Shown: piece by piece, positions 1-5,971 of the stretch
Numbering within the stretch: the stretch's first letter is position 1
How the letters are laid out: every line of letters begins with the position of its first letter
DNA from: Saprospirales bacterium
Lineage (GTDB): Bacteria > Bacteroidota > Bacteroidia > Chitinophagales > Saprospiraceae
Direction: 5' to 3'
NCBI GenBank assembly: GCA_016711045.1
Contig: JADJTT010000010.1
Span: 1-20,428 of the forward strand
Length of the DNA stretch: 20,428 bases
The notes under the pieces: generated by a model
Database searches by the model: none
Told to the model about the DNA's origin: nothing
Seen by the model: the letters and a program-made list of their open reading frames with translations, nothing else
Made by a program: the position numbers and the translations under genes

Positions 1-1
1 C

Positions 2-310
2 CCGGAGCAGATCGTCATCTTTGGCCGCTCGCTGGGCTCTGCGTTTGCCACCTGGCTGGCCGGACGGGTAGAGGCGAGGATGGTCATTCTCGAAACACCG
101 TTTGCCAGTATGCGCCATTTGTTCAGGGCTTATTTCCCGTTCCTCCCGCCGGCATTCTTTTTTAAATTCCTGTTCCCCAATTACCGATGGCTGAAAAAAG
201 TGACTGTGCCGGTCTACATATTCCAGGGCGACGAAGACCTCGTGGTGCCGTTCAAAGTGGCCGTTTATCTCAAATCATCGCTAAAACCCGACGACCGTTT
301 TTTCGACCTG
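2..310 (+). CDS. alpha/beta-hydrolase, 5'-truncated fragment fused to TrmB
   Basis: Reading from base 2, the frame gives a serine-hydrolase nucleophile elbow, GRSLGS (GxSxG type), near the window edge. It is followed by an FFKFLFPNYRWL stretch and then VPVYIFQGDEDLVVPF, the strand and loop that carry the catalytic Asp in BAAT/prolyl-oligopeptidase-like alpha/beta-hydrolases. The N-terminal half lies outside the window. The usual C-terminal catalytic-His segment (GxHN type) is not seen: around base 300 the same reading frame turns directly into TrmB sequence (KGHWNERHFG, then HPITLELACGGG). I therefore put the hydrolase end near 310, which is an estimate. The substrate cannot be told; housekeeping hydrolases of this shape are often annotated only as alpha/beta hydrolase. 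The missing His segment means this is either a real deletion fusion or an assembly collapse. Confidence 0.7.
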
Positions 311-814
311 AAAGGGCATTGGAACGAACGCCATTTCGGGGCCGACCACCCCATTACCCTCGAACTCGCCTGCGGAGGTGGGAGTATACCCTTGGATTGG
401 CCCGGATGTACCCGCAACGCCATTTCATCGGAGTAGACATCAAAGGCGCCCGGATTTGGAAAGGCGCCCGAAAGCCCTTGCCGAAAAACTCGACAACGCA
501 GCCTTCCTGCGCACCCGCATCGAATTGATCTCCCAATTTTTCGGTCCCGGAGAGATCAGCGAGATCTGGATCACGTTCGCCGACCCCTTCCTCAATAGCC
601 CGAACCGAAGGCTCGGCGCCCATTTTTCTTGAAGCATACAAAAAGATCCTCCAGCCCCGGCGGCCTCATCCACCTCAAAACCGACGACCCCACCCTCTAC
701 GAATATACCCTGGAGGTGCTCGCCACGCGAAGCGATTTCCAACTCCTGTACCACGACGACGACATCTATGCCCAGCCCCTGCCCATGCAGGAGCTGGAGC
801 TGAAAACCATGTGA
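305..814 (+). CDS. trmB: tRNA (guanine-N7-)-methyltransferase TrmB, frameshifted
   Basis: TrmB uses S-adenosylmethionine to methylate N7 of G46 in the variable loop of many tRNAs. The family signature is spread over three or four frames: HPITLELACGGG (SAM-binding motif I) in frame 2 to about 385; EYTLGLARMYPQRHFIGVDI and KGARIWKGA in frame 1; LDNAAFLRTRIELI, ISEIWITFADPFL and RRL (the family's T-F-x-D-P-F/W signature, usually P where A is found here) in frame 3 to about 632; then GGLIHLKTDDPTLYEYTLEV in frame 2 to the stop at 812-814. Three single-base frame changes (about 385-395, 465-475, 625-635) break it. No separate start codon is visible, because the gene runs in frame out of the upstream hydrolase. 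The high conservation on both sides of every break favours sequencing error over decay. Identity is secure; the N-terminal boundary is not. Confidence 0.85.
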
Positions 815-879
815 GCAGATGCATTTGGAGGTGGGGACGATTAAGTATGTGCGGTTTGGGGGAGAAGGGGAAGAAGTAG

Positions 880-899
880 GGGCGCAAAATTTTGCGCCC
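880..899. terminator. 20-bp perfect palindrome between convergent genes
   Basis: Bases 880-899 form a perfect inverted repeat with arms GGGCGCAAAA and TTTTGCGCCC and no loop base left over; as RNA it would close with a short A/U loop. It lies 66 bases after the trmB stop (+) and 61 bases before the stop of the secreted-protein gene on the minus strand. A bidirectional transcription terminator is the simplest reading, although no clear T-run follows on either side. It could equally be a member of an interspersed palindromic repeat family. Confidence 0.55.
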
Positions 900-959
900 T
901 CTGAAGAAGTGAAGAGGATGCGAGATGCGGAAAAAGCTCCCGTAGGAGCGATACCTTTG

Positions 960-2134
960 CTAATAAGCACCCAATTCTTTAGCGATTGTCTTCTGGTGTG
1001 TTTCGATATATTCCAGGCGTTTTTGCCAAAGCGGCTCTGTGATCTCATTATCCCCGAAAATATCGTCGGCGGCAAGGTAGAGGGCCTGCTCCTCGGCGCT
1101 CCGAAGATTCTCCGCTTCCGGGAGATACGGCCGACCTGCTCGACTAATTCGAGCGTTTTTTCTGCGCCGATGCTTTGCAGGTCTTCCACCAGCACGCCAA
1201 ATTCAGAAAAGCCGAGGGGACTCGATCACAGAGACCAGGCCTGTTTCTTCCACTGCCGTTTCAAATTTCCACATTAAAAACCATCCAACTATAGCCTTTC
1301 AATGGCTTCGGTTGCTGAAACCACCAAACCAGGTAATCTTCCAATTGTTCGGCATCCATGACCAAGAGTTCGGCAACGGTGAAAACCGGATCTGTTTTGG
1401 CAGGGAGCGGCGCTTCCGGGTTGAAGGGCCTGTGTGGTGGGGCATATTTTCAACCAATTTCTGAGTAGTCGGTGGCAGATTAGGCAAGGCGGAAGTTTCC
1501 GGGAGGAAACCTCCGATCCCGCCGGAACGATAGCCGAGCAATTGTCAACCAGGATATTGCCGTTGGCAGGCCCGCCGGTATCCCGGACCGAAACGGGCTT
1601 CCAGTCGGAAGACTTCCCATTCTCCATCTGAAACAAAAGTAAAGCGGTATTCCCGCCAGTCGCTGTGGTCGATCGGCGGGGATTGTACAATAGCTGGCCG
1701 GAGGGACGGCTCCCATTGCCTGCCCAGATGCGCAAAACAGCCGGCGTGGTATAGTTGGTTGCTTTGAAATCCAGCCGGCTCTGGCTTATATATTTATTCG
1801 ACCGGCAAAGGAAGAGGCTGAACTGGTACTCCACTCCTTTCCGGAGCGGCTCCTTTAAATTGGTGCTCACCGACTCCCGGTATCGTTATCACGGGTGACC
1901 ATGCCCAGGTAAGTCTTTCCTGCATAGGGCTTTGGGTCACTCCGAAAAACGTGTACTGGATATCTCCACTCGGCTGCACATCCGGAGGGTTTCCCCATCA
2001 AACCCACAATGGTCCATCCCTTGGCGGGGCGCCCTGTTTGGGAGAATCTTCGAACGACGGGTTTTCAAATAAATGGGCTCCTGAGCCATCAGGAACGCAT
2101 TGAGGAATAACAGCAAAATAAGTAGGGTTTTCAT
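960..2134 (-). CDS. secreted protein, paralogue A (frameshifted)
   Basis: The start ATG at 2132-2134 opens a clear signal peptide, MKTLLILLLFLNAFLMAQEP, with cleavage likely after MAQ. In successive frames the protein then gives NPSFEDSPKQGAPP, a DVQPSGDIQYTFFGVT segment, EPLRKGVEYQFSLFLCRSNK and PAVLRIWAGNG (a jelly-roll-like outer domain). It continues with ILVDNCSAIVPAG, then VEDLQSIGAEKTLELVEQVG and the tail KRLEYIETHQKTIAKELGAY, ending in TAG at 960-962. The same order of blocks is seen in the neighbour at 2215-3301, so the two are tandem duplicates. At least five frame changes break it. Family members occur in Saprospiria as uncharacterised exported proteins; I cannot give a function. 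It is possibly a real pseudogene, but the conserved blocks on both sides of the breaks fit base-calling indels too. Confidence 0.7.
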
Positions 2135-2162
2135 AAAAAAAGTTGGTACTTCATGAGGATTG

Positions 2163-2191
2163 GAAGGGATTAGCTGACTCACAATCCCTTC
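2163..2191 (-). terminator. stem-loop between the two paralogues
   Basis: GAAGGGATT (2163-2171) and AATCCCTTC (2183-2191) form a 9-bp stem with an 11-base loop, 24 bases past the stop of the upstream paralogue and 29 bases before the start of the next. It fits an intergenic terminator or attenuator. No strong U-run follows. Confidence 0.4.
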
Positions 2192-2214
2192 TAATCCCCA
2201 TTAATCCTTATTCA

Positions 2215-3301
2215 TTACAATTCCACTAACTCCCCAATGAGCTCCCCGCGATGCAACTGGATATACTCCAGTCGCTTCGCCCGTATCGACTCCACCGCTT
2301 CATTTTCCCGGAAAGTCATATCGGCACGTTCGAAGTACTGATATTCAGTGGGGCTGATCTCCTTACTATCCTGGAGGGAGAGGCGGGTGACATCTTTGAG
2401 CAGCGCCAGGTTTTTTTCCAGCCGGATGGCCTCCAGCGCGCGGATATCGGAAGTGAGCTCTGCAAAGAGGCGTATTCATCACCAAGGGCAGACGCCAGAT
2501 TCCAGTTTCCTTTCTGTTTTCAAGCTGCCGGGTTTTGAAGCAAACGCCCATGTGGGGCACCGTAGTCAAATCGGAAAGCATACCCATGCTTTGATATTGG
2601 TCGATGGTTTCCAGGACTACTTTTTCCAACCCCTCCGCATCCAGCGTTTCCAGTTCTTCCGGGTGAACTTCCTGGGCAGCGAAACGAGGCTGGAGCAATC
2701 ATCAAGCAGAATGTGTCCGTTATAGGTGCGACCCCCTCCCAGGAGGCTTCAAACGTGAGGTAGGTCCAGGGTTGTGTAGGTTCCAGGGTGAATGCGTACT
2801 CCAGCCAGGAGGTATTCTCAACCGGGACCGTCAGCGCCAGCAGTTCGCCGGTTTCGCAGGGTTCCATGCCGCCCCAGATTTGGAGCACTGCCGGCTGGGT
2901 AAAGTCCGCCTGCCGATATGCATCGCCGGGGATACCGCTGACATAGGTATCCGAACGGGCCAGAAAAAGGCTGAACGCATACCGTCCATTTGCTTCAAGC
3001 GGAATGGCCAGTTTTTGGGTCACGGCCTCCCGGCTGCCCGTTTCCCGGACTACCATCCCGAGGTAGCTCCATCCTTCGTACGCCCGCAGCTTGACGCCGA
3101 AGAAATGATACGGAGGCAAATCGTTGGGATGAATATCGGGAGGGGTTTGATCGGGGGGACCGCAGTTGGCTTCATCCCAGCCCGAAGGCAGGGCGCCTGC
3201 ACGCGGCGTATCTTCAAATGAAGGATTGTCGAGAGCTATGCGGTCTTGCGCGAACAGCCCGACACACAGGAACAAAACAGTAAGACGAGGTGATTTCGCA
3301 T
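2215..3301 (-). CDS. secreted protein, paralogue B (frameshifted)
   Basis: The start ATG lies at 3299-3301 and gives MRNHLVLLF; one base slip in the TTTT run then leads to LCVGLFAQD, so the full signal peptide is only seen after allowing a homopolymer indel. The mature part begins with ALDNPSFEDTPRAGALPSGW and DIHPNDLPPYHFFGVK. It continues with GRYAFSLFLARSDTYVSG, PAVLQIWGGMEPCETGELL and WTYLTFEASWEG, which is a jelly-roll-like outer domain of about 230 residues. After a frame change near 2700 comes a probably helical tail: QYQSMGMLSDLTTVPHMG, WRLPLVMNTPL, IRALEAIRLEKNLALLKD, KRLEYIQLHRGELIGELVEL, ending in TAA at 2215-2217. It aligns block by block with the downstream gene at 960-2134. The protein is exported; its function is unknown to me. 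Confidence 0.75.
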
Positions 3302-3349
3302 GATCGTGGTCTTTGGTTTGGAGCTTTTCGAAAGATACAAAAATCCCAC

Positions 3350-3380
3350 TTGCACAACGAATTTGAAAAACGTATTTTTG
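3350..3380 (+). promoter_or_regulatory. Bacteroidota-type promoter for tRNA-Ile
   Basis: TTG at 3350-3352 and TATTTTTG at 3373-3380 match the Bacteroidota sigma-A pattern (TTG, about 19-20 bases, TAnnTTTG) with a 20-base spacer. The tRNA begins 14 bases after the -7 box, which leaves a short 5' leader. A weaker divergent promoter for the minus-strand gene at 3301 may overlap it (TTG complement at 3355-3357, TATCTTTC complement at 3330-3337). Confidence 0.6.
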
Positions 3381-3393
3381 CAGCGCCAGAAGA

Positions 3394-3741
3394 GGTCCCT
3401 TAGCTCAGCTGGTTAGAGCATCTGACTCATCAACCGGTAAAATAGTTTGCAAAGGTGCCCCATCGAGAAATCGGTGGGTGCGAAGGGGGTTAATTCAGGA
3501 AACCTTAACAGGTCGCGCTGATGGCAATCCTGAGCCAAGCCAGGTGAATGGTTTTTTTTTTGTAGCCTGGAAGGTGCAGAGACTAGAGGGTGAGGATAAC
3601 CAACCAATAAGCCCTCCACGAACGCCCCCCGCCTAAGTCCCGGATTTAGATCCAGGATATGGTGGTGATATAGTCCTACCCCATCGTGAAAGCGTTGGAA
3701 GGGGAATCAGAGGGTCGCAGGTTCGAGCCCTGCAGGGACCA
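3394..3741 (+). tRNA. tRNA-Ile(CAU), interrupted by a group I intron
   Basis: The two exons, 3394-3430 and 3705-3741, fold to a complete cloverleaf of 74 bases once joined. Acceptor stem GGTCCCT/AGGGACC with A as discriminator; D stem GCTC/GAGC; anticodon stem TCTGA/TCAGA around loop CTCATAA; T stem GCAGG/CCTGC with loop TTCGAGC. CCA is not encoded. The anticodon is CAU. The loop CTCATAA and the acceptor end closely resemble E. coli ileX/ileY tRNA, so I call the minor isoleucine tRNA whose C34 is changed to lysidine by TilS and which reads AUA. Elongator tRNA-Met is the alternative. Maturation depends on intron removal. A 15-bp copy of its 3' end lies at 5403-5417. Confidence 0.9.
3431..3704 (+). 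ncRNA. group I self-splicing intron in the anticodon loop
   Basis: A 274-nt insert sits exactly between U36 and A37. All four core elements of a group I ribozyme are present in order: P (AATTCAGGAAACC, 3492-3504), Q (AATCCTGAGCCAAGCC, 3526-3541), R (GTGCAGAGACTAGA, 3574-3587) and S (GATATAGTCC, 3667-3676). P4 forms from UUCAGG (3494-3499) with CCUGAG (3529-3534), P6 from CCAGG with CCTGG (3566-3570), and P7 from GACTA (3581-3585) with TAGTC (3671-3675). The intron ends in G (3704, omega-G). A candidate internal guide, GTGGGT (3474-3479), pairs with exon ACUCAU and gives the U-G pair at the 5' splice site. It resembles subgroup IC3, as in the Azoarcus tRNA-Ile intron, whose 5' exon also ends in CAU. 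No homing endonuclease is encoded. The 10-T tract at 3552-3561 falls in the P6 loop. Confidence 0.93.
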
Positions 3742-3885
3742 CAACGAAAATTAAAGCCCTAGTCTTTTCAGATTTATCGCTTGATTTTCAGAGAGATAGG
3801 GGAATGTTTGGAGATCATCATCCAGGCATTCCCCTTTGTATTGAAGTTTTTCGTACCGGGTTTCATACCCCCGCAATGAAAAAGT
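3736..3885 (+). repeat. direct repeat, copy 1 (tRNA 3' end plus hairpin region)
   Basis: This stretch starts inside the tRNA acceptor end (GGACCAC) and runs through ACGAAAATT, TTTTCAGATTTA, TTGATTTTCA, ATCATCATCCAGGCATTCCC and TCGTACCGGGTTTCATACCC. About 80% of it recurs at 4646-4795, 910 bases further on. Within it GGGGAATG (3799-3806) pairs with CATTCCCC (3827-3834), followed by TTTGT, which would terminate the tRNA transcript. A second small hairpin, GGGT-TTCAT-ACCC, follows. Confidence 0.75.
3799..3834 (+). terminator. stem-loop terminator behind tRNA-Ile
   Basis: An 8-bp stem, GGGGAATG/CATTCCCC, with an inner TGGA/TCCA pair in the loop, followed by TTTGTATT. It lies 58 bases past the tRNA end. 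The copy at 4712-4743 keeps a 6-bp version (GGAATG/CATTCC). Confidence 0.55.
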
Positions 3886-3926
3886 TGGAGGCTTCGGTAC
3901 TTGGGTTGGCCGTAAAAAAGTCACTT

Positions 3927-4305
3927 CTATGAATTCACAATAGTCAGCTCATCAATCCGCTCAAAGTGTTTTGCATTATGAGTAAGGATAGGAAGATCGT
4001 TAACAATAGCCGTAGCACCAATAAAAATATCTCTGAACTCGATCATTTGATTACGCTTTCGAAGGTAGTGGTATATTTCGGCAGCTTTTTCGGCGATGGG
4101 TTTCGTGAACGGAAGAATAAGCAGCGGCTCAGTAAGCAGTTTAACATCACGCTTTTTGATCTCGTCCGTAGCGCCCATCAATAATTCGTAGAGCGTAACT
4201 ACCGAAACATACAGTTCGGCATCATTTGGTAATTGATAAAGTTTCGTTTTCGTTTTTGTCTGTAGCCCTCAGAAATTCAATGAAAATACTAGAATCGGCT
4301 ACCAT
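3927..4305 (-). CDS. PIN-domain toxin (VapC-like), one frameshift
   Basis: VapC-type PIN toxins are Mg-dependent endoribonucleases that usually cut tRNA or rRNA. Starting at ATG 4303-4305 the sequence reads MVADSSIFIEFLRATDK, which holds the first acidic residue of the PIN site. A single slip in the AAAAACGAAAACGAAA tract near 4245 leads into KLYQLPNDAELYVSVVTLYE, with the second acidic residue in TLYELL. Then come EFRDIFIGATAIVNDLPILT (third acidic residue, D of FRD) and HNAKHFERI, the family's C-terminal motif, with TAG at 3927-3929. Length after repair is about 125 residues, normal for the family. The start overlaps the antitoxin stop by 7 bases (ATGGTAG), which shows coupling. Whether the toxin is active depends on whether the frameshift is real. 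Confidence 0.85.
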
Positions 4306-4523
4306 TCCGGAGCTTGCCATTGACTCAGTTTTTTGCTATTGGTTTGTACTGCAGAAATATCTTCCTCACTCCAGGTAGAAACCTGAAGGATTTGCTCCTT
4401 GTAAGACTTGAAACTTCCTGCTCTTTCTTTTTTCTGCTTGCTGAGCAGGAAATCAAGAAAATCCAGAATTTCCTGGCGTTTTATGGGATCCAACAAGCCA
4501 AATTTTACACTTATTTCATCCAT
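4299..4523 (-). CDS. DUF2281-like antitoxin of the PIN toxin
   Basis: A 74-residue intact ORF beginning MDEISVKFGLLDPIKRQEIL, then DFLDFLLSKQKKE, and an acidic, tryptophan-containing tail ending in WQAPEW. The LD..KRQEILDFLDFLLSK core matches DUF2281, a small family commonly paired with PIN toxins; the rest of the chain would wrap the toxin. It lies directly upstream of the toxin gene with a 7-base overlap. A perfect inverted repeat 16 bases in front of the start (4539-4554) is a likely site for autorepression, although DUF2281 proteins often lack an obvious DNA-binding fold and the toxin-antitoxin complex may be needed. Confidence 0.8.
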   Translation of the reverse strand: MDEISVKFGLLDPIKRQEILDFLDFLLSKQKKERAGSFKSYKEQILQVSTWSEEDISAVQTNSKKLSQWQAPEW

Positions 4524-4538
4524 TTGTCAGATTTTACA

Positions 4539-4554
4539 TTCTATAAAGATAGAA
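4539..4554 (-). promoter_or_regulatory. candidate operator of the toxin-antitoxin pair
   Basis: TTCTAT-AAAG-ATAGAA is a perfect 6-bp inverted repeat with a 4-base spacer, 16 bases upstream of the antitoxin start. On the minus strand it contains TATCTTTA, close to the TAnnTTTG -7 box, so a bound repressor would block the promoter. Inferred from position and symmetry only. Confidence 0.45.
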
Positions 4555-4610
4555 CAATTGGCCACATTCGAAAAGTTCGGCCCTGTCCTTATTATTCCTT
4601 GAAGGACACA

Positions 4611-4652
4611 GGGCTCACCAATCACGCCCTGGAGGTAGAGCTCCTGGACCAC
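4611..4652 (+). pseudogene. degenerate 3' remnant of tRNA-Ile
   Basis: The stretch GGAGGTAGAGCTCCTGGACC followed by AC aligns with the T arm and acceptor end of the tRNA at 3717-3742 (GCAGGTTCGAGCCCTGCAGG, GACCAC), with a few changes and a 4-base loss. It is followed by AAAGAAAATT, matching the tRNA's own downstream ACGAAAATT. Further upstream, CTCACCAATCA resembles the joined anticodon loop CTCATAATCA; if that is real, the remnant lacks the intron. Just before it a bulged stem (CCCTGTCCTT 4581-4590 with AAGGACACAGGG 4602-4613) is present. The T-arm match is good; the anticodon match is weak. Confidence 0.5.
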
Positions 4653-4795
4653 AAAGAAAATTCAACCCCTAATTTTTTTCAGATTTACTACTTGATTTTC
4701 AAATAGATAGAGGAATGTCCGGAAATCATCATCCAGGCATTCCCCTTTGTATTTGGAAGGTTTTCGTACCGGGTTTCATACCCCGCAGTTGGAAA
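4646..4795 (+). repeat. direct repeat, copy 2
   Basis: This is the diverged second copy of 3736-3885: GGACCACAAAGAAAATT, TTTTCAGATTTA, CTTGATTTTCA, ATCATCATCCAGGCATTCCC, TTTGTATT, TTCGTACCGGGTTTCATACC. The offset is 910 bases. Both copies begin at the tRNA acceptor-end sequence, so the unit is tRNA end plus downstream flank, as expected if a cassette integrated at the tRNA 3' end and carried its own copy of the site. Confidence 0.75.
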
Positions 4796-4822
4796 AGAGA
4801 CGAAAGATGGCGTTTCGGGAAT

Positions 4823-5251
4823 TTACTGCCGCAACAATTCAAAAGACTCATTTCCTCCCTTCAAGTGCATTTCATCGTCTGAGATACGATGCAGCCGCCA
4901 ATCGTCGGCAACCTCGTACAGGTCTTCTCCCAGACTTTCATCCTCATTCGCGAAGGCAGGCACACGGATATCCAGTCTCTGATCTCCATCGGTCAGTCCC
5001 CAGGAGCCGTCGGCAATCAGATCGGCGCCCTGCCGCATCTCAAAGATACCGTTCGGGTTAAAGACCAACACAATCCCTGCAAAAGAAGAAGTCTCATTTT
5101 CCAGCCCGTCTTTGAACTTCTTAACCGTCCATTCACCTTCCACAAAATCGGGCGCCACCGACTCGACAGGATCGATTGAAATATCAAGTAAATCATCACA
5201 GGACATCCATACCGTAGAAAGGACGATAACAAATAGCATTTTGTACATCAT
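4823..5251 (-). CDS. small lipoprotein, lipocalin-like
   Basis: The preferred start at 5251 gives MMYKMLFVIVLSTVWMSCDD, a hydrophobic signal ending in a lipobox-like WMSC, so the protein is probably lipid-anchored after cleavage before Cys. An upstream start at 5296 would put a polar extension before the signal and is less likely. The mature part has short beta-strand-like blocks: VEGEWTVKKFKDG, GIVLVFNPNGIFEMR, DGSWGLTDGDQRLDI and WRLHRISDDEMHLKGGN. The W-x-V...F-x-x-x-G...G-x-W pattern is that of small lipocalin-like proteins of Bacteroidota. The ligand is unknown. The gene is intact and lies between the second and third tRNA-end copies, so it may have arrived with the cassette. Confidence 0.65.
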   Translation of the reverse strand: MMYKMLFVIVLSTVWMSCDDLLDISIDPVESVAPDFVEGEWTVKKFKDGLENETSSFAGIVLVFNPNGIFEMRQGADLIADGSWGLTDGDQRLDIRVPAFANEDESLGEDLYEVADDWRLHRISDDEMHLKGGNESFELLRQ

Positions 5252-5279
5252 GGTAATAGATTTTGATGAAAAAATAAAA

Positions 5280-5307
5280 GCTTTACTATTGTACAAAATA
5301 GTAAAGC
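5280..5307 (-). promoter_or_regulatory. 11-bp inverted repeat upstream of the lipoprotein gene
   Basis: GCTTTACTATT (5280-5290) and AATAGTAAAGC (5297-5307) form a perfect 11-bp stem with a 6-base loop, 29 bases upstream of the lipoprotein start. It could be a repressor site or a leader hairpin. As a terminator it would serve nothing that I can identify. Confidence 0.45.
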
Positions 5308-5402
5308 CATTGTTCCCGTGGTCGAGATTTTTTTGTCAAGCTGGAGAATGCGCCGCAAAAAAAGCAACGTATAACTTGTTGAATAACAAAAAGGAGTGAA
5401 AA

Positions 5403-5417
5403 CCCTGCAGGGACCAC
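5403..5417 (+). repeat. 15-bp copy of the tRNA-Ile 3' end (putative att site)
   Basis: CCCTGCAGGGACCAC is identical over 15 bases to 3728-3742, the T stem and acceptor end of tRNA-Ile. Flanks on both sides differ. A 15-base identity 1.7 kb away is unlikely by chance, and it is the pattern left by site-specific integration into a tRNA 3' end (attL at the tRNA, attR here). No integrase gene is seen between them. Confidence 0.65.
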
Positions 5418-5435
5418 TCACTTCAAAGAGATACT

Positions 5436-5454
5436 CCATACCAACCAGGTATGG
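5436..5454 (-). terminator. stem-loop behind the secreted-protein gene
   Basis: CCATACC (5436-5442) and GGTATGG (5448-5454) form a 7-bp stem with loop AACCA, 9 bases past the minus-strand stop at 5463. It is a likely transcript end; the U-run downstream is weak. Confidence 0.5.
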
Positions 5455-5462
5455 GGGATTAT

Positions 5463-5930
5463 TCACTTCAACTCAAACGAATTGGTAAAATCCTGAAACA
5501 ACGTCCGCCTCGTACCACTCACCGTGGTGACGATCAGCGTATAACGCTTGTCTTTCCAGAAAAAGACGATATTGTCGGAGATTATCATTTGGCTGACGGA
5601 CAAAGGTTCGCTGACGCGGTAAAGTACCGCCAGATTATCCCGAAAAGTGACCAGCTCAGGCGTAATATCGCGGGCGACAAGGTCTCTATAATACCCTTCC
5701 AGATGCTCCCGCTCCGTCAAACCATCAGGAATGCCGTTTGGATAATGAACCACCTCAACCTTATATGCGACATTTTTATAAAACTCCACACACGAATACG
5801 TGGTCACATCTCTGCTTTGCTGCGCCTCCAGGGTACAGGGACAATCGACGGAAAAATCAGCGTTGGTCTGCCGCTGGGCGTGGAGAGAAAAAGACGCCAG
5901 CAGTAGGAAGAAAATTGAAAGGTTTTTCAT
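5463..5930 (-). CDS. secreted protein of unknown function
   Basis: An intact 155-residue ORF. MKNLSIFFLLLASFSLHAQR is a clean signal peptide with cleavage after HAQ. The mature part starts with TNADFSVDCPCTLEAQ (two close cysteines) and VTTYSCVEFYKN, which could form disulfides. It then has YKVEVVHYPNG, EREHLEGYYRDLVARD and strand-rich DNIVFFWKDKRYTLIVTT, ending SFELK. The look is that of a small periplasmic or outer-surface alpha+beta domain. I do not recognise the family. It lies 41 bases behind the sugar symporter on the same strand and may share its transcript. Confidence 0.75.
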   Translation of the reverse strand: MKNLSIFFLLLASFSLHAQRQTNADFSVDCPCTLEAQQSRDVTTYSCVEFYKNVAYKVEVVHYPNGIPDGLTEREHLEGYYRDLVARDITPELVTFRDNLAVLYRVSEPLSVSQMIISDNIVFFWKDKRYTLIVTTVSGTRRTLFQDFTNSFELK

Positions 5931-5971
5931 AAAAGAATTTGTGGGGATTAAAAACGAAACCCCGAAGGTAC

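Noticed and set aside
440..1195. 251-residue minus-strand open frame
   Set aside because: It runs antisense through TrmB and only its first part (about 1100-1195) is genuine tail of the secreted paralogue; the rest is out-of-frame sequence joined by missing stops.
3552..3561. Run of ten T as a terminator inside the intron
   Set aside because: It falls in the loop of P6 between paired CCAGG and CCTGG, without a GC-rich stem directly before it, and the tRNA must be read through.
3413..3619. 68-residue minus-strand open frame inside the tRNA intron
   Set aside because: It lies across the ribozyme core, has no LAGLIDADG or GIY-YIG motif and is on the opposite strand; not a homing endonuclease.
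3394..3741. Elongator tRNA-Met
   Set aside because: It has the same CAU anticodon, but the loop CTCATAA and acceptor GGTCCCT with AGGGACC match the lysidine-type isoleucine tRNA better. Kept as a lesser alternative.
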